DNA of 64,000 nt from Ciborinia camelliae (GCA_025890175.1 JANPYM010000003.1:352026-416025), one strand, 5' to 3'; counted from the first letter of the stretch, positions 33,442 through 45,367 are shown. Numbers and translations: made by a program. Notes: generated from the sequence alone by a model not told the origin.

Positions 33442-36065
33442 ATGGCAAATATTACCCCGCAACCAGATTCACCTGATGAGTGGAAACAATATGCTACCAG
33501 TGATGCCGTGACCCAAATTCCTCTGACCAAGGACGAAAAAAACTCTGATGATGTGGGTAGAAATTGACTTGATTTTCTAACTTTGCTGATTGACTGTGAC
33601 AGATAACCACCATCCGACGAGATATATACATGGATGCCTCCGAGGCGTTGAAGACACCGAAGACATTTCTGTACACCTACTCGGATGTTTTGGCATTCAC
33701 GAAAAAAGAGACTATCATTGAGGCCCCCGATGGAGGTATGGTCACAATAATGACGAGAGTCATCAGTGCGACCGCACCCACTCATCTGAAACTTGTCACG
33801 GACAAAGGCTGTATCGTCAGGATCTATGCAACTATTATTGATCAACCTCTCAAGGTGTCTGTCAATGGTTCGGAGCCAATCCTGCTGGAGATAGGCACGG
33901 GGACAGAATACGTTGGCGTTGTTTTGACGGTTCTACCTGATAAAATAAACCAAAATTACCAAAAGTCCTATCCAAAAAACCAGGATGATGACTTTGAAGC
34001 CCAACTCAGCGCCCAGTTACGTATCGCACTGGTTCTCTTCTGGAGGAATACCTCAATTGCCATATCCATTTGTGCATATGTTGCAGCAGCAACAACGAAT
34101 CCACCGCTGTATAACGAGTTAAACACTCAAGCAGCAGCACTGGGCCAACAGCTGGCTGCCCAGACCATAACGGGCCCAGACATGAACTATGCACCCGTTC
34201 TAGTCATCGATGACTATAAATCTACCATGAATGATATTTTGAAGGCATTATCAGAGTTTGAAACGCAATACAATCGCTTTCAGGACAAAAAGGAGTCTCT
34301 TGACAATCAGAAACAGGCATGGAATGCAATGATGAACAAGGCCATCAATGATAAGTCGTTGCGAATCTCAGCAAGGAATTTGGCTCGTTCCAAGCATACT
34401 AGTGCAAAGGAAGCTGTATCCCGTTGCAGTCAACTATTTGAGAGCGATATTAAGGAGTTGGAGGCTGCCAAGAGAAAGTTTAGGGAAGGTTTGGAAGCAT
34501 GGGAGCGCAAGCAGTTGTTCAAGGCTGTGTTCATGCTTTTTACAGCACTCTATGGTGAGCCTCATGCAATTGTATGATGATACTGCTTACTGACCTCTGC
34601 ATTGGATTTCGGATCTGGAATTGGCAAGCTCACATCGGGTGATATCACAGGCATAACAGACATTGTAAATGCAGTTACTGCTGTGGAGAATGCGAGGAAG
34701 AATCCTGACGACGAAGGCATGTACCTCAAGTCAGAGTCACTGGGAAATCTTGGCGATTGTATGCAATCAATCGAGAAGCTTTACTTCGCCATGGATAGTG
34801 TTGTTCAAGCCGTCAAAGATCAGGAATCGAACCCAGATGTCGATATTCCTACAATCGGGGATATTTCGGGAACAAGCGCAGGTGACGCCAATGCGGCAGA
34901 GATTATGACTCTTGCTGCGTGGGACATATGGGCGCCAAATTCCAATGATCAGATGACATTTGGTCTGAATGAGAGCATTGGTGGGGCGCGAGAGTATCAG
35001 TTGGCTTTGCAGAAGCACTCGATCAACGGGAAGCAGCTGGCCCAAGCCCAAGCAGAGACTATTAAAGCAGGACAAGAATATGTTTATGCTCAGATGGAAG
35101 TGATTATTGCCGACAAAGATATCAAAGCTCTTCAAGATCTTTTAGCTCAGTATTGTGGGCAGGAAGCGATTTATGCCCAGGCTGAAGTCAAGTTCTATAA
35201 CCGCTTCATGGCAATGCGCACAAGCCTGGTGATGGAAATGCAAAATGTCATCTGGGCGTATAAATATTGGGCTCTAGAAGATAGCCAGATAGTCCTCGAC
35301 TCGCTCAAAACCACCGCGGCCTATTCTTCGGATCTTGTCTTAATTGATTTGGAGATTGAGGCTGTGAATACCAGATATGTCAATGGCTTTCAGAGTAAGT
35401 ATTATCCGGCTTTGTTGGACTAATTGGCTGATGGCACATTATAGAGTTTAAGCGTAGCATTTCATCAAATCAGGTCAGTTTACAAACTTATTTCGAATAA
35501 ATTGGCTGAATACTGACGAAATGTATCATTACAGCTTCCTTCTGATTATGGATCGGCCATGATTGAAGGTCTCAAAGGCGAGGACCACCGCGCCAGCTTC
35601 ACATTCGCTCCTAGCACAGACAAAAGCGACTATCAGGGCTTTGCTGGGATATTCAGTGATGGCAACCATTTCCGTGTGAATGGATTAGAGACTATTATGA
35701 CTGGAGTAATCCCTAAGCCTGACAGCATCAAAGATGGAGTGACCACAATTAGTATACAGATCTCGACATCAGGTGTATATGCCGACATTCAAAATAACAA
35801 GGCCTTCAACTTTACCAGCCCACCCAAAAGTATTCGGTTTGAATACGACCTCACTGCGTCGGGCGATCAAGGGGAAACACACATCCCAGGCACCTTTTCG
35901 ACCGAGCATCACGCAGAGCCGACGCCATTCACTCAATGGACCATCACTGTGAGGAACCCAGAAAAGTTTGATTGGGGTGGATTGACTGAGGTTAAATTAT
36001 TCTGGACCGGGAATGCAGAGTTTACAGCCAGACAACGGGCTAGTTTTGAAGCAAGACTAGCATGA
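33442..36065 (+). CDS. Unknown 788-aa protein with beta-helical-beta architecture (pore-former-like layout)
   Basis: Five exons keep phase: 33442-33552, 33603-34554, 34651-35394, 35445-35473 (29 nt) and 35535-36065. Without signal peptide. Residues about 40-150 look beta-rich (VTIMTRVISATAPTHLKLV, IVRIYATIIDQPLKVSVNG). About 165-350 is long helical with coiled-coil character (YNRFQDKKESLDNQKQAW) ending in a hydrophobic patch (FKAVFMLFTALY). About 355-600 is a second helical block. The last ~180 residues are a beta-sandwich-like domain ending in TEVKLFWTGNAEFTARQ. Long helices flanking a hydrophobic segment plus a terminal beta domain resemble large alpha-helical pore-forming proteins; inference from layout only. 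The second intron is odd: no AG lies at the expected place after the branch site (see findings). Confidence 0.7.
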
Positions 36066-36727
36066 GAGCCGAGAGAAATTCTCCAGCAGGTAACTCAGGG
36101 CTAGCTTGCCAGATTGTAGTAACTCAATCGAACCTTGAACATCTGACGTGTGACTAGTATCATTCCTGGCCCATGTGAGCTTTACTTAAAAATGACGTAT
36201 CCCCCTCCCCCCCTCAAAATCTTTTCCAACTGGTTAGAACAGACCCAATCGCTGATTTTGTAGCTACTGCAGGGGGAACGCAATAAAAGTGTGCCGAGAG
36301 CCTGTATCAATAAGTCAGCCGCATAATTGATAATTCATCCCCCTTCTTGTTACGAAACTAGTGCAGGTTTGATTTTTCGATCATTAAGCGCAGGCAATGA
36401 TCAAATGTTGCAAGTCAACATACCAATAACGAGAGTATTCAACGTCAAGTAACATATGATCAGGACAACCTGCAATATTTGCAGCAAAATTTAACAAAAT
36501 CCAATGTATATAATAGATGGTATAATAGTTCGTTCCTCTAATGAGAGATCTAACTATGTCTTGCGATAAGAAAGGAAGTAAGATAGAAAGGAAAATATAA
36601 AGGAGAGAAGCCAGCTTGGAAAGGTAACAATAAAAAGATAGTCCGTGTCCAAAATTCATATTCATCATGGTATCGTAAGCATATCTCATCTCATCTTTTC
36701 CGAATTCCTCTTCACAAAAGCAATCAT
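36066..36727. other. Convergent 3' region
   Basis: About 660 bp between convergent stop codons of the unknown pair's plus-strand gene and the GRDP-like gene. A C-run (about 36201-36213) is present. No gene seen. Confidence 0.5.
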
Positions 36728-39205
36728 TTAACATCCCCCACCACCGCAACCACCGCCCCCTCCCNNNNNNNNNNCCCCTCCACTCCCTCCTCCACTCCCC
36801 CCTCCACAACCTCCAGCTGCACCACCCGCACACCCACCTCCTCCACAACCCCCGCCACATCCACCAGCTCCCCCCACAACCTCCCGCCGCAACTCCACCG
36901 CCACAAGATCCAGCCGCACAAGCTCCAGCCATACCCGCTCCAACAGGCATCACGCACGGATCGCCCGCATAGTAAACGGGAGCACCTACATATATCGGGC
37001 TCATATACGGCCCATACATCATATATGGATAGCCCCAAGCCATGTAATAATAATCATCTCTGGGAGGAATTGTTCTACCTTTCTGTTGAGCTCTGTGGCG
37101 AGCCTTGTCGTAGGCGTGATTCATTTCTGATTCATTTCTTTGTCTGAGTCTATCGAGAACAGAAGCACGGGTAGCAGATTCCTCCACGCGAACAGCGGAG
37201 TGTGCACTGATATGGGCGCTGTTGTTGGGGTCACATTGTCTTGCGGCTCCAGATGTGTAAAAAGAGTCTAGAACCTTCTCGTGTTTGGAGGTTCCAAAGA
37301 CGCGGTTGGATGAATCGATGTGCTTTGAACGAATTGCTGCAGAATATTAGTAAGCATTGGGTACGTAAGATAGGGATAAATTTACCTTCGCAATACCAAC
37401 AGGTGCATTCGGAGTATACTTGTCTGTAAAGTTTCTCATATGTCTTGCTTGTCCATTCAAAAGCAGTAGAAAGAGCATCTTCTTCCATCTTATCATCATG
37501 ATCTATGAACTTTGAGCATTGGGAGAATGTATATTCATAGTACTGTTTAGGTGATAGTTGATGGGTATGCCATGCCAAGTCCACATCCAAGGTGGGAACA
37601 CAGACATTCTTTGGATGGAGACGCATGATATCAATGAATCTCTTGTATTTCGTAAGTAGCCGAGCCATTGTCTCTTGAGCAGCCGGAGAATGAAGCCAGT
37701 CAAGACTGGCCATTTTATCGACGAATATACTTTGACGAATGACGGCTCCTCCGAGCTCAAGTGCGAATATTGAAGAGTTTTCCCAATATCTCGACATCAT
37801 TTTTCGAACTGCGATCCGTTCTCCCCGTACCAAAATGCCCCTTCCGCTATTGATTCTCTTCACGGCCGATCTATCTTTGATGGCTTTCTCGATAAGATCT
37901 CTCACGTCGGTCATGGAAGGTTTCGTATTTGGGTTTCTATCGATGAGGTCTAGCATTTTGACCTTTAGCTCGACAGTGATAATACGATTAGGGAAAGAGT
38001 TTGGGTGCAGGTGAGAGTTCCTTGTCTCCGGAGCTTCTGGAATGCCGGTATTCGGTGACAGGATTGTACCTCCCAGAGGATAATCTCTCATGATTAGATT
38101 TTCAACCTCTCTCCTGAACTTGGCGACTCGTAATAGATCATGATTTATTTCGCCACCACATCTATGACACATGTACGATAAACCTTGATCGCCATAACCG
38201 GTACCATTCATTTCCATGATTCTATTGATGTTAGCAACAATATCAATAAGATGAGAAGAAATCATACTCTTTCAGAGATGGCTTCTCATTTGTAGCACAT
38301 GTGGTCCATGGAATCTCCAACACCTGGGTGCATCGAGGGCAATTAAGTGTCTTTGCTGCATGATCCAAGGCATTACTCCAATGATGGCCAGTGGCTTTTG
38401 TGAATCGTTCTTTGGCTGCCGTTGGTACTTGATAATTGAAGCTCGTATCAATTGCTGCATTGACAGCATGCCATGGCATACCAGTTGCCCAAAGATCTTT
38501 CAATCCAAAGCGAATGCAATCTTCCAGGTAATTGCGTGGGTTTAGCATCAACGAATGCCATACCATGAGAACATCTTGTTTCGACGTTAGAACTTGCTTT
38601 GGATGAATGGTAAAAATTGAAAGCCTACCTTTTGGGGGTAATAATGAAGTGCTCCAAACCTTAGCTACACCTTTCTTCGGAAAATCCATGAAATCCGAGT
38701 TGATTTTCATATCCCTTTGTCGCAACCTTGTCGCATTCTCTTGTTCACACAATACTTTCAACCACCAATCCTCGAATCTTTCTACCGCCCTCGCAAGATA
38801 TAAAGCCCACCTTTTCTCCCTCACCACCACCAAGGCTTTATCACGATCTTCCACAATCGGGAGTTCACAACGTGCATCCCATAAGCCAAACAAGCCATCA
38901 GTATAACCAACATCTTCTTTGAGGTTATGGAAAGCCTTCAATAATTTGAGATGTGCAAGACATAAATCTGGATTTGGGAAAGCTGGAGTACTTGATTGTG
39001 AAATTTTGAGATTCGCAAAGGCCGCAGTCAGATCCGCTTCAGCGGGGCCATCGGTAGCTGTGTAACCTGGTGGGCCTCCGTTATCTTTGGGTTTAAGATT
39101 GGGTGGTGACTGTGGGAGAGATTGTTCGATATGAGCTGAAGGAATATCTTTCTCGGGAGACTTTTCTTGGTCTCCCTTATGGAGTAGTTTATTTAAAAGA
39201 GGCAT
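36728..39205 (-). CDS. Glycine-rich domain-containing protein (GRDP/DUF1399-like)
   Basis: Exons 38268-39205, 37386-38221 and 36728-37336 join in phase (introns 46 and 49 bp) to roughly 790 aa. The family landmark DLAWHTHQLSPKQYYEY (about residue 510) and VLMVWHSLMLNPRNYLEDC (about 205) identify the DUF1399/GRDP family, known from plants and fungi in stress and development contexts. Biochemical role unknown. A pair of CXXC motifs (NCPRCTQ, CHRCGG) spans the first intron, and a CTCWYCEG motif follows at the end of exon 2. The C-terminus is a Tyr/Pro stretch followed by a Cys/Gly-only tail ending CGGGGC. The tail contains a 10-N gap and, at the C-run 36870-36875, one base too many, which shifts the frame; almost surely a sequencing error in GC-rich DNA. 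No signal peptide. Confidence 0.85.
36765..36774. other. Assembly gap (10 N)
   Basis: Ten Ns inside the Gly/Cys-coding repeat of the GRDP-like gene. The frame on either side agrees with a gap length that is a multiple of three plus one, which may be fortuitous. Confidence 0.98.
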
Positions 39206-40389
39206 ATTGTAACAATCCTCTATTTCATAGGTGGAGATGCGGTAGAACTATGGTATTTATCGTAAAGGTTGCAAGACTACTGGCAATGATAGTTTATTGT
39301 AAAATGAAGTTGACGAGGAAAGAGGGATGGGTAGGAAACGAAGGGGAAAACGCAGTAGTCATATAATCGTAAGATTCGAGGCGAGGTAAGGTTAACTACT
39401 GGTTAGTCAGATTGATGAGATTAAATGATATGATGTGTGAAAAAGGAATGAATGCGATGAATCAATGATATATATGAGGGAGGCTGAGGCTGAGATGTGC
39501 TGTGCAGAAACAACAGGAAGGATGTCAATAATGACGCTAGAAGCATTTTAGAAGGAATATGAAGCATTCACCTGGGGATGAAATGAAGGGGAAGGGGGAC
39601 AAACTGTACAGCTCACGCACGCTTCTTACCGAAAAAGTCTATCGCAAAATGAATTCCGGTGCCTGTCAGATGTCAGATGTCAGATGATCATTCAATACTT
39701 GTATTCGGTTGCCTTGTTAGATTTACGAAAAGTGCCCGGTATGTAGAGCTAACCGTGAGGAGAGGTAGAGGTAGTAACCAAAACAGGCCAACAGCCAAGA
39801 GGCTTAGCAAGATTGAAAGCTTGATGGCATTGCATGGCCTAAAAGCATAAAAGCATAGAATAGCGGGAGAAATGAATGGCTTCACTGCTTCACTGCTACA
39901 CTGCTTCAGCCCGAGGCGTACTAATAAGATAGACCGTATGTACCCGTGGACTGGAGCTGGAACTGGACCTACCTACCTACCTCTACCTAGGTAGTGGAGG
40001 CTTAGCGTTGATCATCCCCCCTTTTCACTATCAATTCTTCCCGGGGCGCGGGGCAGAATCCATCCAACTGCGCAACCGGTCGCGTCACGTGAAACGTTGT
40101 AATTTAGAGCTTGGACCCCTTGTTTTGGTTTCCGTCCTAAATTTAGTTGTGCAAGGTCAAAATTCATCCAGATCAAGTGGAAGAAGGGAGAGGGGAAGAC
40201 TCGGAAGAGAAAGAGAAAGACATTTGATTACATACATACCTAGCTAGTACTGTCCTCTACCGGTATTCTCCTTCTCCTATACCATACCATACCATCCACC
40301 ACTTCGAGAAATTCCTTCATTCCTTCATTCCTTCATTTCAGTCTTTACTGCCCAATTACTCTCCATTGTGCTCAAATGCTGCCTTCTAT
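39206..40389. promoter_or_regulatory. Divergent intergenic region between GRDP-like and TED1-like genes
   Basis: 1.18 kb carrying both promoters. It has GTCAGAT triplet repeats (39665-39685), CTGCTTCACTG repeats (39885-39905), a dense ACCTACCTACCTACC...CCTAGGTAG block (39968-39994) and CCATTCCTT/CATACCATACC repeats close to the TED1-like start. No gene seen. Confidence 0.5.
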
Positions 40390-42141
40390 ATGTTTCTAAT
40401 ATCTCTGCTTCGTTATGCACTCTTTCTTCTTGTGCCTCTCTCCTTAACTTTTACTTCTTACTTGTATCTATACCCTGCATTTCACGGTTGTGCTTTTCCT
40501 TCTCCTCAATATGATGCATCAGAAGCATATGTCAATACACTTCATCAACACGCCCTTCCAAATCTATACGATGCAAATAAGGTAGCACCATTTAGACTCC
40601 TGGCCTTGGGCGATCCTCAGCTCGAGGGCGAATCATCTATTCGAAACATCGATTCTGTCAACTTGCCCAATTTGAAGAAATTCTTTCAGGATTCTGGAAT
40701 TATTAGTGGCACAAAACATAGCCTTCTGCAGCGTCTGCGGAATAGCCTGCATGATATCATAGATTTCTGGCTCGACGATCTTCCGAAGGCTTTCGAAGTT
40801 TATCGCAAACGGTTCGATCACATTGGTAATGATTATTACTTGGGGCATATCTATCGTGCAACGCATTGGTGGTTGGATCCTACACATGTTACAGTGCTCG
40901 GAGATCTTGTTGGGAGTCAATGGATAGATGATGACGAATTTGAGGAACGTGGACGAAGGTATTGGAATAGGGTATTCAAACACGGAGAACGAATTCCGGA
41001 CGAGATAATGTCGCAGCCATCTGCCGAATTTCAGGATACAATAATACTTGGAGATGATGCTGCAGCCTGGAAGAGGAGGGTTATAAATGTGGCGGGCAAT
41101 CACGATGTTGGGTATGCGGGAGATATTTCAAGGGATCGAGTTACTCGTTTTGAACGTGTTTTTGGGAAACCGAACTATGAATTGCGATTCCAGCTTCCTC
41201 TCGAGAATAATTCTTCGAATTCCGCGATTGATACAGGGAAGGTGGACGGGAGAGATATTCCGGAAATCCGGATCATGGTACTTAACGATATGAATCTTGA
41301 TACTCCCGTATCCGACAAAGACCTCCAAGATGAGACCTACAAATTCCTTAACGACTTAATAGGCGCCTCTCATGCAGTCGAACGTTCCGCACTTTTCACA
41401 TTGGTTCTCACTCATATCCCACTGTACAAAGACGAAGGGATTTGTGTAGACGGTCCATTCTTTGACTTCTTTGACGGTGAATTCGAGAATGGAGTCAAGG
41501 AACAAAATCACCTCTCCCGCGATGCCTCTAGAGGTATGTTGGAAGGTGTATTTGGCATGAGCGGTAATCCGGAAGCCGCCGGGCAAGGCATGGGAAGGCA
41601 CGGCGTTATTCTCACTGGCCACGACCACGAAGGCTGTGATATCTATCACCATATCAACCAAAGCTTGCTTGAGGAAGAACGTGAATGGAAATGCAACAGA
41701 TATGCAGAAGCCAAACATCTTGTAAACCAATCCAGTATTCCAGGACTGCGCGAAATCACAGTGAGGAGTATGATGGGGGATTTTGCTGGAAATGCAGGAT
41801 TATTGAGTTTATGGTTTGATAGAGAAAGTTGGGAGTGGCAATTTGAATTCGTGAATTGTGGATTGGGTACCCAGCATATTTGGTGGTTTGTGCATATTTT
41901 GGATTTTATCACAGTGGTTGTGGGCATTGTCTATTGTGTTTGGAACGTGGTTCTAAAAGTTCGATCGATCTTGGGATTTTACATGAATGGGAAGAAAGGT
42001 GGCAAAAAGGGAAAGAAGGTTACGTTTGAAATGACTCTGAGTACGGCCCGTCTTGATTCGGAAAAGTTGGGAGAGAAGGCTGTGAATGGCAGGAGCAATG
42101 GGGAGGCCAAGAAAGGAGCTGTTAATGAGAGTTCTAAATAA
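40390..42141 (+). CDS. TED1/CDC1-family metallophosphoesterase
   Basis: ER membrane metal-dependent phosphoesterase; yeast Ted1/Cdc1 remove ethanolamine-phosphate from GPI-anchor mannoses to allow ER export. Single exon, 583 aa from the first in-frame ATG. N-terminal membrane anchor (about 1-30). Catalytic motifs of the superfamily are present in order: GDPQ (about 88), GDLVGSQW (about 172), GNHDVGY (about 236), THIPLY (about 343) and GHDHEGCD (about 410). A second hydrophobic segment lies near 500-530 (WWFVHILDFITVVVGIVYCVW), followed by a lysine-rich cytosolic tail. Length and the extra GCD after GHDHE fit fungal TED1 proteins. Confidence 0.92.
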   Translation: MFLISLLRYALFLLVPLSLTFTSYLYLYPAFHGCAFPSPQYDASEAYVNTLHQHALPNLYDANKVAPFRLLALGDPQLEGESSIRNIDSVNLPNLKKFFQDSGIISGTKHSLLQRLRNSLHDIIDFWLDDLPKAFEVYRKRFDHIGNDYYLGHIYRATHWWLDPTHVTVLGDLVGSQWIDDDEFEERGRRYWNRVFKHGERIPDEIMSQPSAEFQDTIILGDDAAAWKRRVINVAGNHDVGYAGDISRDRVTRFERVFGKPNYELRFQLPLENNSSNSAIDTGKVDGRDIPEIRIMVLNDMNLDTPVSDKDLQDETYKFLNDLIGASHAVERSALFTLVLTHIPLYKDEGICVDGPFFDFFDGEFENGVKEQNHLSRDASRGMLEGVFGMSGNPEAAGQGMGRHGVILTGHDHEGCDIYHHINQSLLEEEREWKCNRYAEAKHLVNQSSIPGLREITVRSMMGDFAGNAGLLSLWFDRESWEWQFEFVNCGLGTQHIWWFVHILDFITVVVGIVYCVWNVVLKVRSILGFYMNGKKGGKKGKKVTFEMTLSTARLDSEKLGEKAVNGRSNGEAKKGAVNESSK

Positions 42142-42685
42142 GGAGAAGAGTGGAATATGGGATCTATTACATAATACACCAGAAGCGCGCAAAGGTAGAT
42201 GGATATAGATAGAGTGTAACATCATATTTCAAACCATGGAGTGGAAGTACCGCAAAGATACATGTATAGTCTACTTGAATCTTGCTCTGACTTTTTTCTA
42301 TTCCTCAAAGTTTCATCTATTGGCTTTTTGTATCAATAGCTCCTTCCATCAATAGTTTAGGTCTGGTAATTCCTTTCCACTTCATATTCTTCCAAGCCAA
42401 GTAGATTCTATCTGAACCTCATGCCACAATAACAGCGTTTGAAATATCCATTCACAGCACCAGATAGTATACTCAAGATATCTTATTTGGTACCAGCTTA
42501 GCGCAATCTTCAGCCGTACAAAGATAACTTAAGAAATTCGTCTTTTTCGATCGATAACTTTCAAAAGGTCTTCCCAATATCTTCGACCCCGTCTCTCTTA
42601 CAAACATACCTTCCCACACTCAAGTTTGATTATTTTTTTGGTTGCTCACGCACTCTCTCGTTCGATAAATATAACAAACATCAGA
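42142..42685. other. Intergenic region between TED1-like gene and the first paralogue
   Basis: About 540 bp, ordinary composition, no gene or repeat recognised. Confidence 0.5.
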
Positions 42686-44011
42686 ATGGAAATTTACACA
42701 GGCGTCGAGGAGCAAATACTCGAAAAAGCCACGAGTGAAGAATATGGCTATTCCGAAGGTCAAGTCTTCGATATCTATACCGCGGCTTTAAAACGAGTTA
42801 CTGGGAATAGGTACAAGAATATTCCTCTTCAAGAGAAGAGTTGGATGATCGATCGCTGGACGTGGAAGATTTTATGTAGGTGCAACGGTGTTTGAAAGCA
42901 TTTCGTCAATTACTAAATGGTGGCCCGACGGTTTGTGGATATTGACAAGATACCAGTTCCCATGGAGTTGCACGCATTCCCGGGTATAAAACCGGGCTGG
43001 GCGGATGAAGTGGATTATTTTGGTTCTAGGCGTCGTCAAGATAATATTAAATTTAAGGTGGAGGCACCGAAGAGCGTGAGAGCTGAGAAGAGACGGAAAT
43101 TAATATCTGAGCATATCGATTCTCAACCTGTTGATCGACCCGAACCTGCCAATAAACCTCAACGTGCTGATATGAGAGCTCAATTCACTGATCAACCCCA
43201 ACCTGCTGAGAAACCTCAATCTGTTGATCGACCCGAACCTGCCAATAAACCTCAACCCGCTGTTCGAAAGCGATTACCCGATAGACCTCAACCTGTCGAC
43301 CGACCTCAACTTACATCTGAGCCACAGACACGGAAGAACAATACCGGTACCAATACGTCCCCAGATTCTGCCATCCATATTCCCAAACCTGAGCTACAGA
43401 CACAACAGAAGAACAAAACCGCTACCAATACCCTCCCCGGTTCCATCAATCATATTCTGAACCCCGAGCCCCAGGCACAACAACAACATCCAAAAAACAC
43501 CACTACCACCACTAATAAATATATATCCCCATACTCCCTCCCTCAAATTCCCATTACTAACCCCTCGCCCCAACCCCATGCCCAGACCCAGCCAAGCAAC
43601 ACCATCGGAACCACCTACATGCTCGGATTCAGCACCTTATATGACGATTCTCCCAAATCCAAATCCAAGTCCAAGTCCACGTCCAAGTCCACGTCCAAAC
43701 TCCCAGCCAAACCCAAGAAAGAAACCACCAGCACAATTCATTCAACTACCCATCCCAACACGCACGCAGTTAAGACGGAGCATACAGGCCCCGGCGCACT
43801 TGGGCTAGTATCGACGACGGTGGCGGCTATGGATCCGATTCTCCCTCTCTCGCTACAGCGCAAGAGAAAAGTTGATGGTGGGGTGGATGTGACTGCAACT
43901 GCAACTGCAACTGTGAATTGGATGGGGGATTTGCGTCGAAAATATGATGATGATGATGATAATGATTATGGATGCGAAAAATTGATTGTGAAATTGGAAG
44001 AGTGGGTGTGA
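42686..44011 (+). CDS. Hypothetical protein, first of two tandem paralogues
   Basis: Exons 42686-42875 and 42957-44011 (81-bp intron, branch CTAAA) join in phase to 414 aa. The N-terminal ~65 residues are a small helical module with EEYGYSEGQVFDIY and end in WKILFP at the exon junction. The neighbouring gene at 44705 has the same layout (PYGYTDDEVKKVF ... WNTLFP) with an intron in the same place, so they are tandem duplicates. The rest is low-complexity: repeated QPVDRPEPANKPQ-like units, then Ser/Thr/Lys/Pro-rich, with a KRKRK-like basic patch (LQRKRKV). No known domain recognised; a nuclear protein is conceivable but unproven. Confidence 0.65.
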
Positions 44012-44704
44012 GGTAGTAAGGGAAGGGAAGGGAAGGGAAGGGAAGGGAAGGAATGTGTTGGTATGATGTGATGTGATGTTGAGGGGTGAAGAGTGCAGGT
44101 GGGGAGAAAATGGCGTGGGATGGAATGGGATGATGGATGGGAGGAGGGAGCGAGGATGAATGAAGTGAAGTTTTTGATATCGATATCGAGATTGTGCTTC
44201 TGCTTGTGTGTGATTTGATGAAGGGTAAAGGTACGAGGAGCGAAATGCGGCGTTTAATTCTACAATGGTGGGTGTGCTGGTATCTCTCGATGCACGCACG
44301 GGGTGGAGATTCTGAGTGAAGATATTGGGTCATGTCCATGATGGATCTGGATTCAAAGTTTTGAGTCACAGTCACGGTTCCATAGCGAAGAAATTCAACC
44401 ACAAACGCCCCCCAGCATACAATACAATACAATAACATACCTAGAATTTAATTCTTACATGGGCTTTTTGAATCACCTTGACATTATTAAACCTATGTAT
44501 TGAATGAGAAACAATCTTAATTCTTCTCTCCTCGCCTTTTTCATCCTTCATTCACCTTTTTATTATGATTATTATTAAATCTTTGCTACCTACCGAGTAA
44601 GTTTCCTCTTCTTCTTTTCAAAGAAATCACATAATTTCGACTTCAAATCCGAAAATATTACACGCCCGTAATCAGTCCCGCAGCCTCTTCAACGTATTGA
44701 AGAG
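44012..44704. other. Intergenic region between tandem paralogues
   Basis: About 690 bp. It starts with GGGAA repeats (44018-44050) and a GATGTGATGTG stretch. The rest is unremarkable; no gene seen. Confidence 0.5.
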
Positions 44705-45367
44705 ATGGATTGCATTGTCAAGACGGAAAGTCACCCCGGCACGATGAAACCGTACGAAAGTATCCGCGCTCTAATATCCGCCAAAGCGGCAAGTACACCA
44801 TACGGCTATACAGATGATGAAGTCAAGAAGGTCTTCGGGGAGATGGATAAGATGGCAGAAGATGGAAGTGACAAGGAGTGGCTTGCCGACCTAGAGATTT
44901 GGAATACTTTATGTATGTCGTGTCCGTCCGAGTCTTTCTTCACATGATTCTCGAAGAGAGCATGATGGTCCTAATCGGTTGCAGTCCCCAAGGAACCCGT
45001 TCCCCAGAGTTTGAAAGAGTACTTGTTGGAGCAGACGGGCGACTGTACGTTGTTTCTTCTGGTGGTGAAGAATCGATCGAGAAATGCCCCCGATCCGGCG
45101 TCCCGTTCGGCGTCGCCTCCACAGCGCGATATCGAGATGGTTATTGCGGCCGGTTCGGAGATGGAGGTTGAGCTGACTCCAGGGGGGACGAACGAGAATC
45201 TGCAGCAAAAGAGGTCCATGCCCATACAGCAGGAGGCGCGCGAAAAGGGCAGGACGGAGATGGAGGTTGAGCCGACGCTGGGGTCGAACGAGAATTTGCA
45301 GCGCAAGAGGTCCATGCCCATCCAGCAGGAGACGTGCAAAAAGGCCAGGACGGCGAAGTATATGTAG
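44705..45367 (+). CDS. Hypothetical protein, second of two tandem paralogues
   Basis: Exons 44705-44912 and 44985-45367 (72-bp intron) join in phase to 196 aa. The N-terminal module (ALISAKAASTPYGYTDDEV, then WLADLEIWNTLFP) matches the upstream paralogue in length, spacing and intron position. The C-terminal half contains a ~96-bp in-frame tandem duplication (about 45160-45255 and 45257-45350): each unit reads EMEVE, NENLQ, KRSMPIQQE in order. The tails of the two paralogues are unrelated. Function unknown. Confidence 0.6.

Noticed and set aside
43827..44438. 203-codon minus-strand frame
   Set aside because: Antisense to the end of the first paralogue and to simple GGGAA/GATG repeats; no conserved features.
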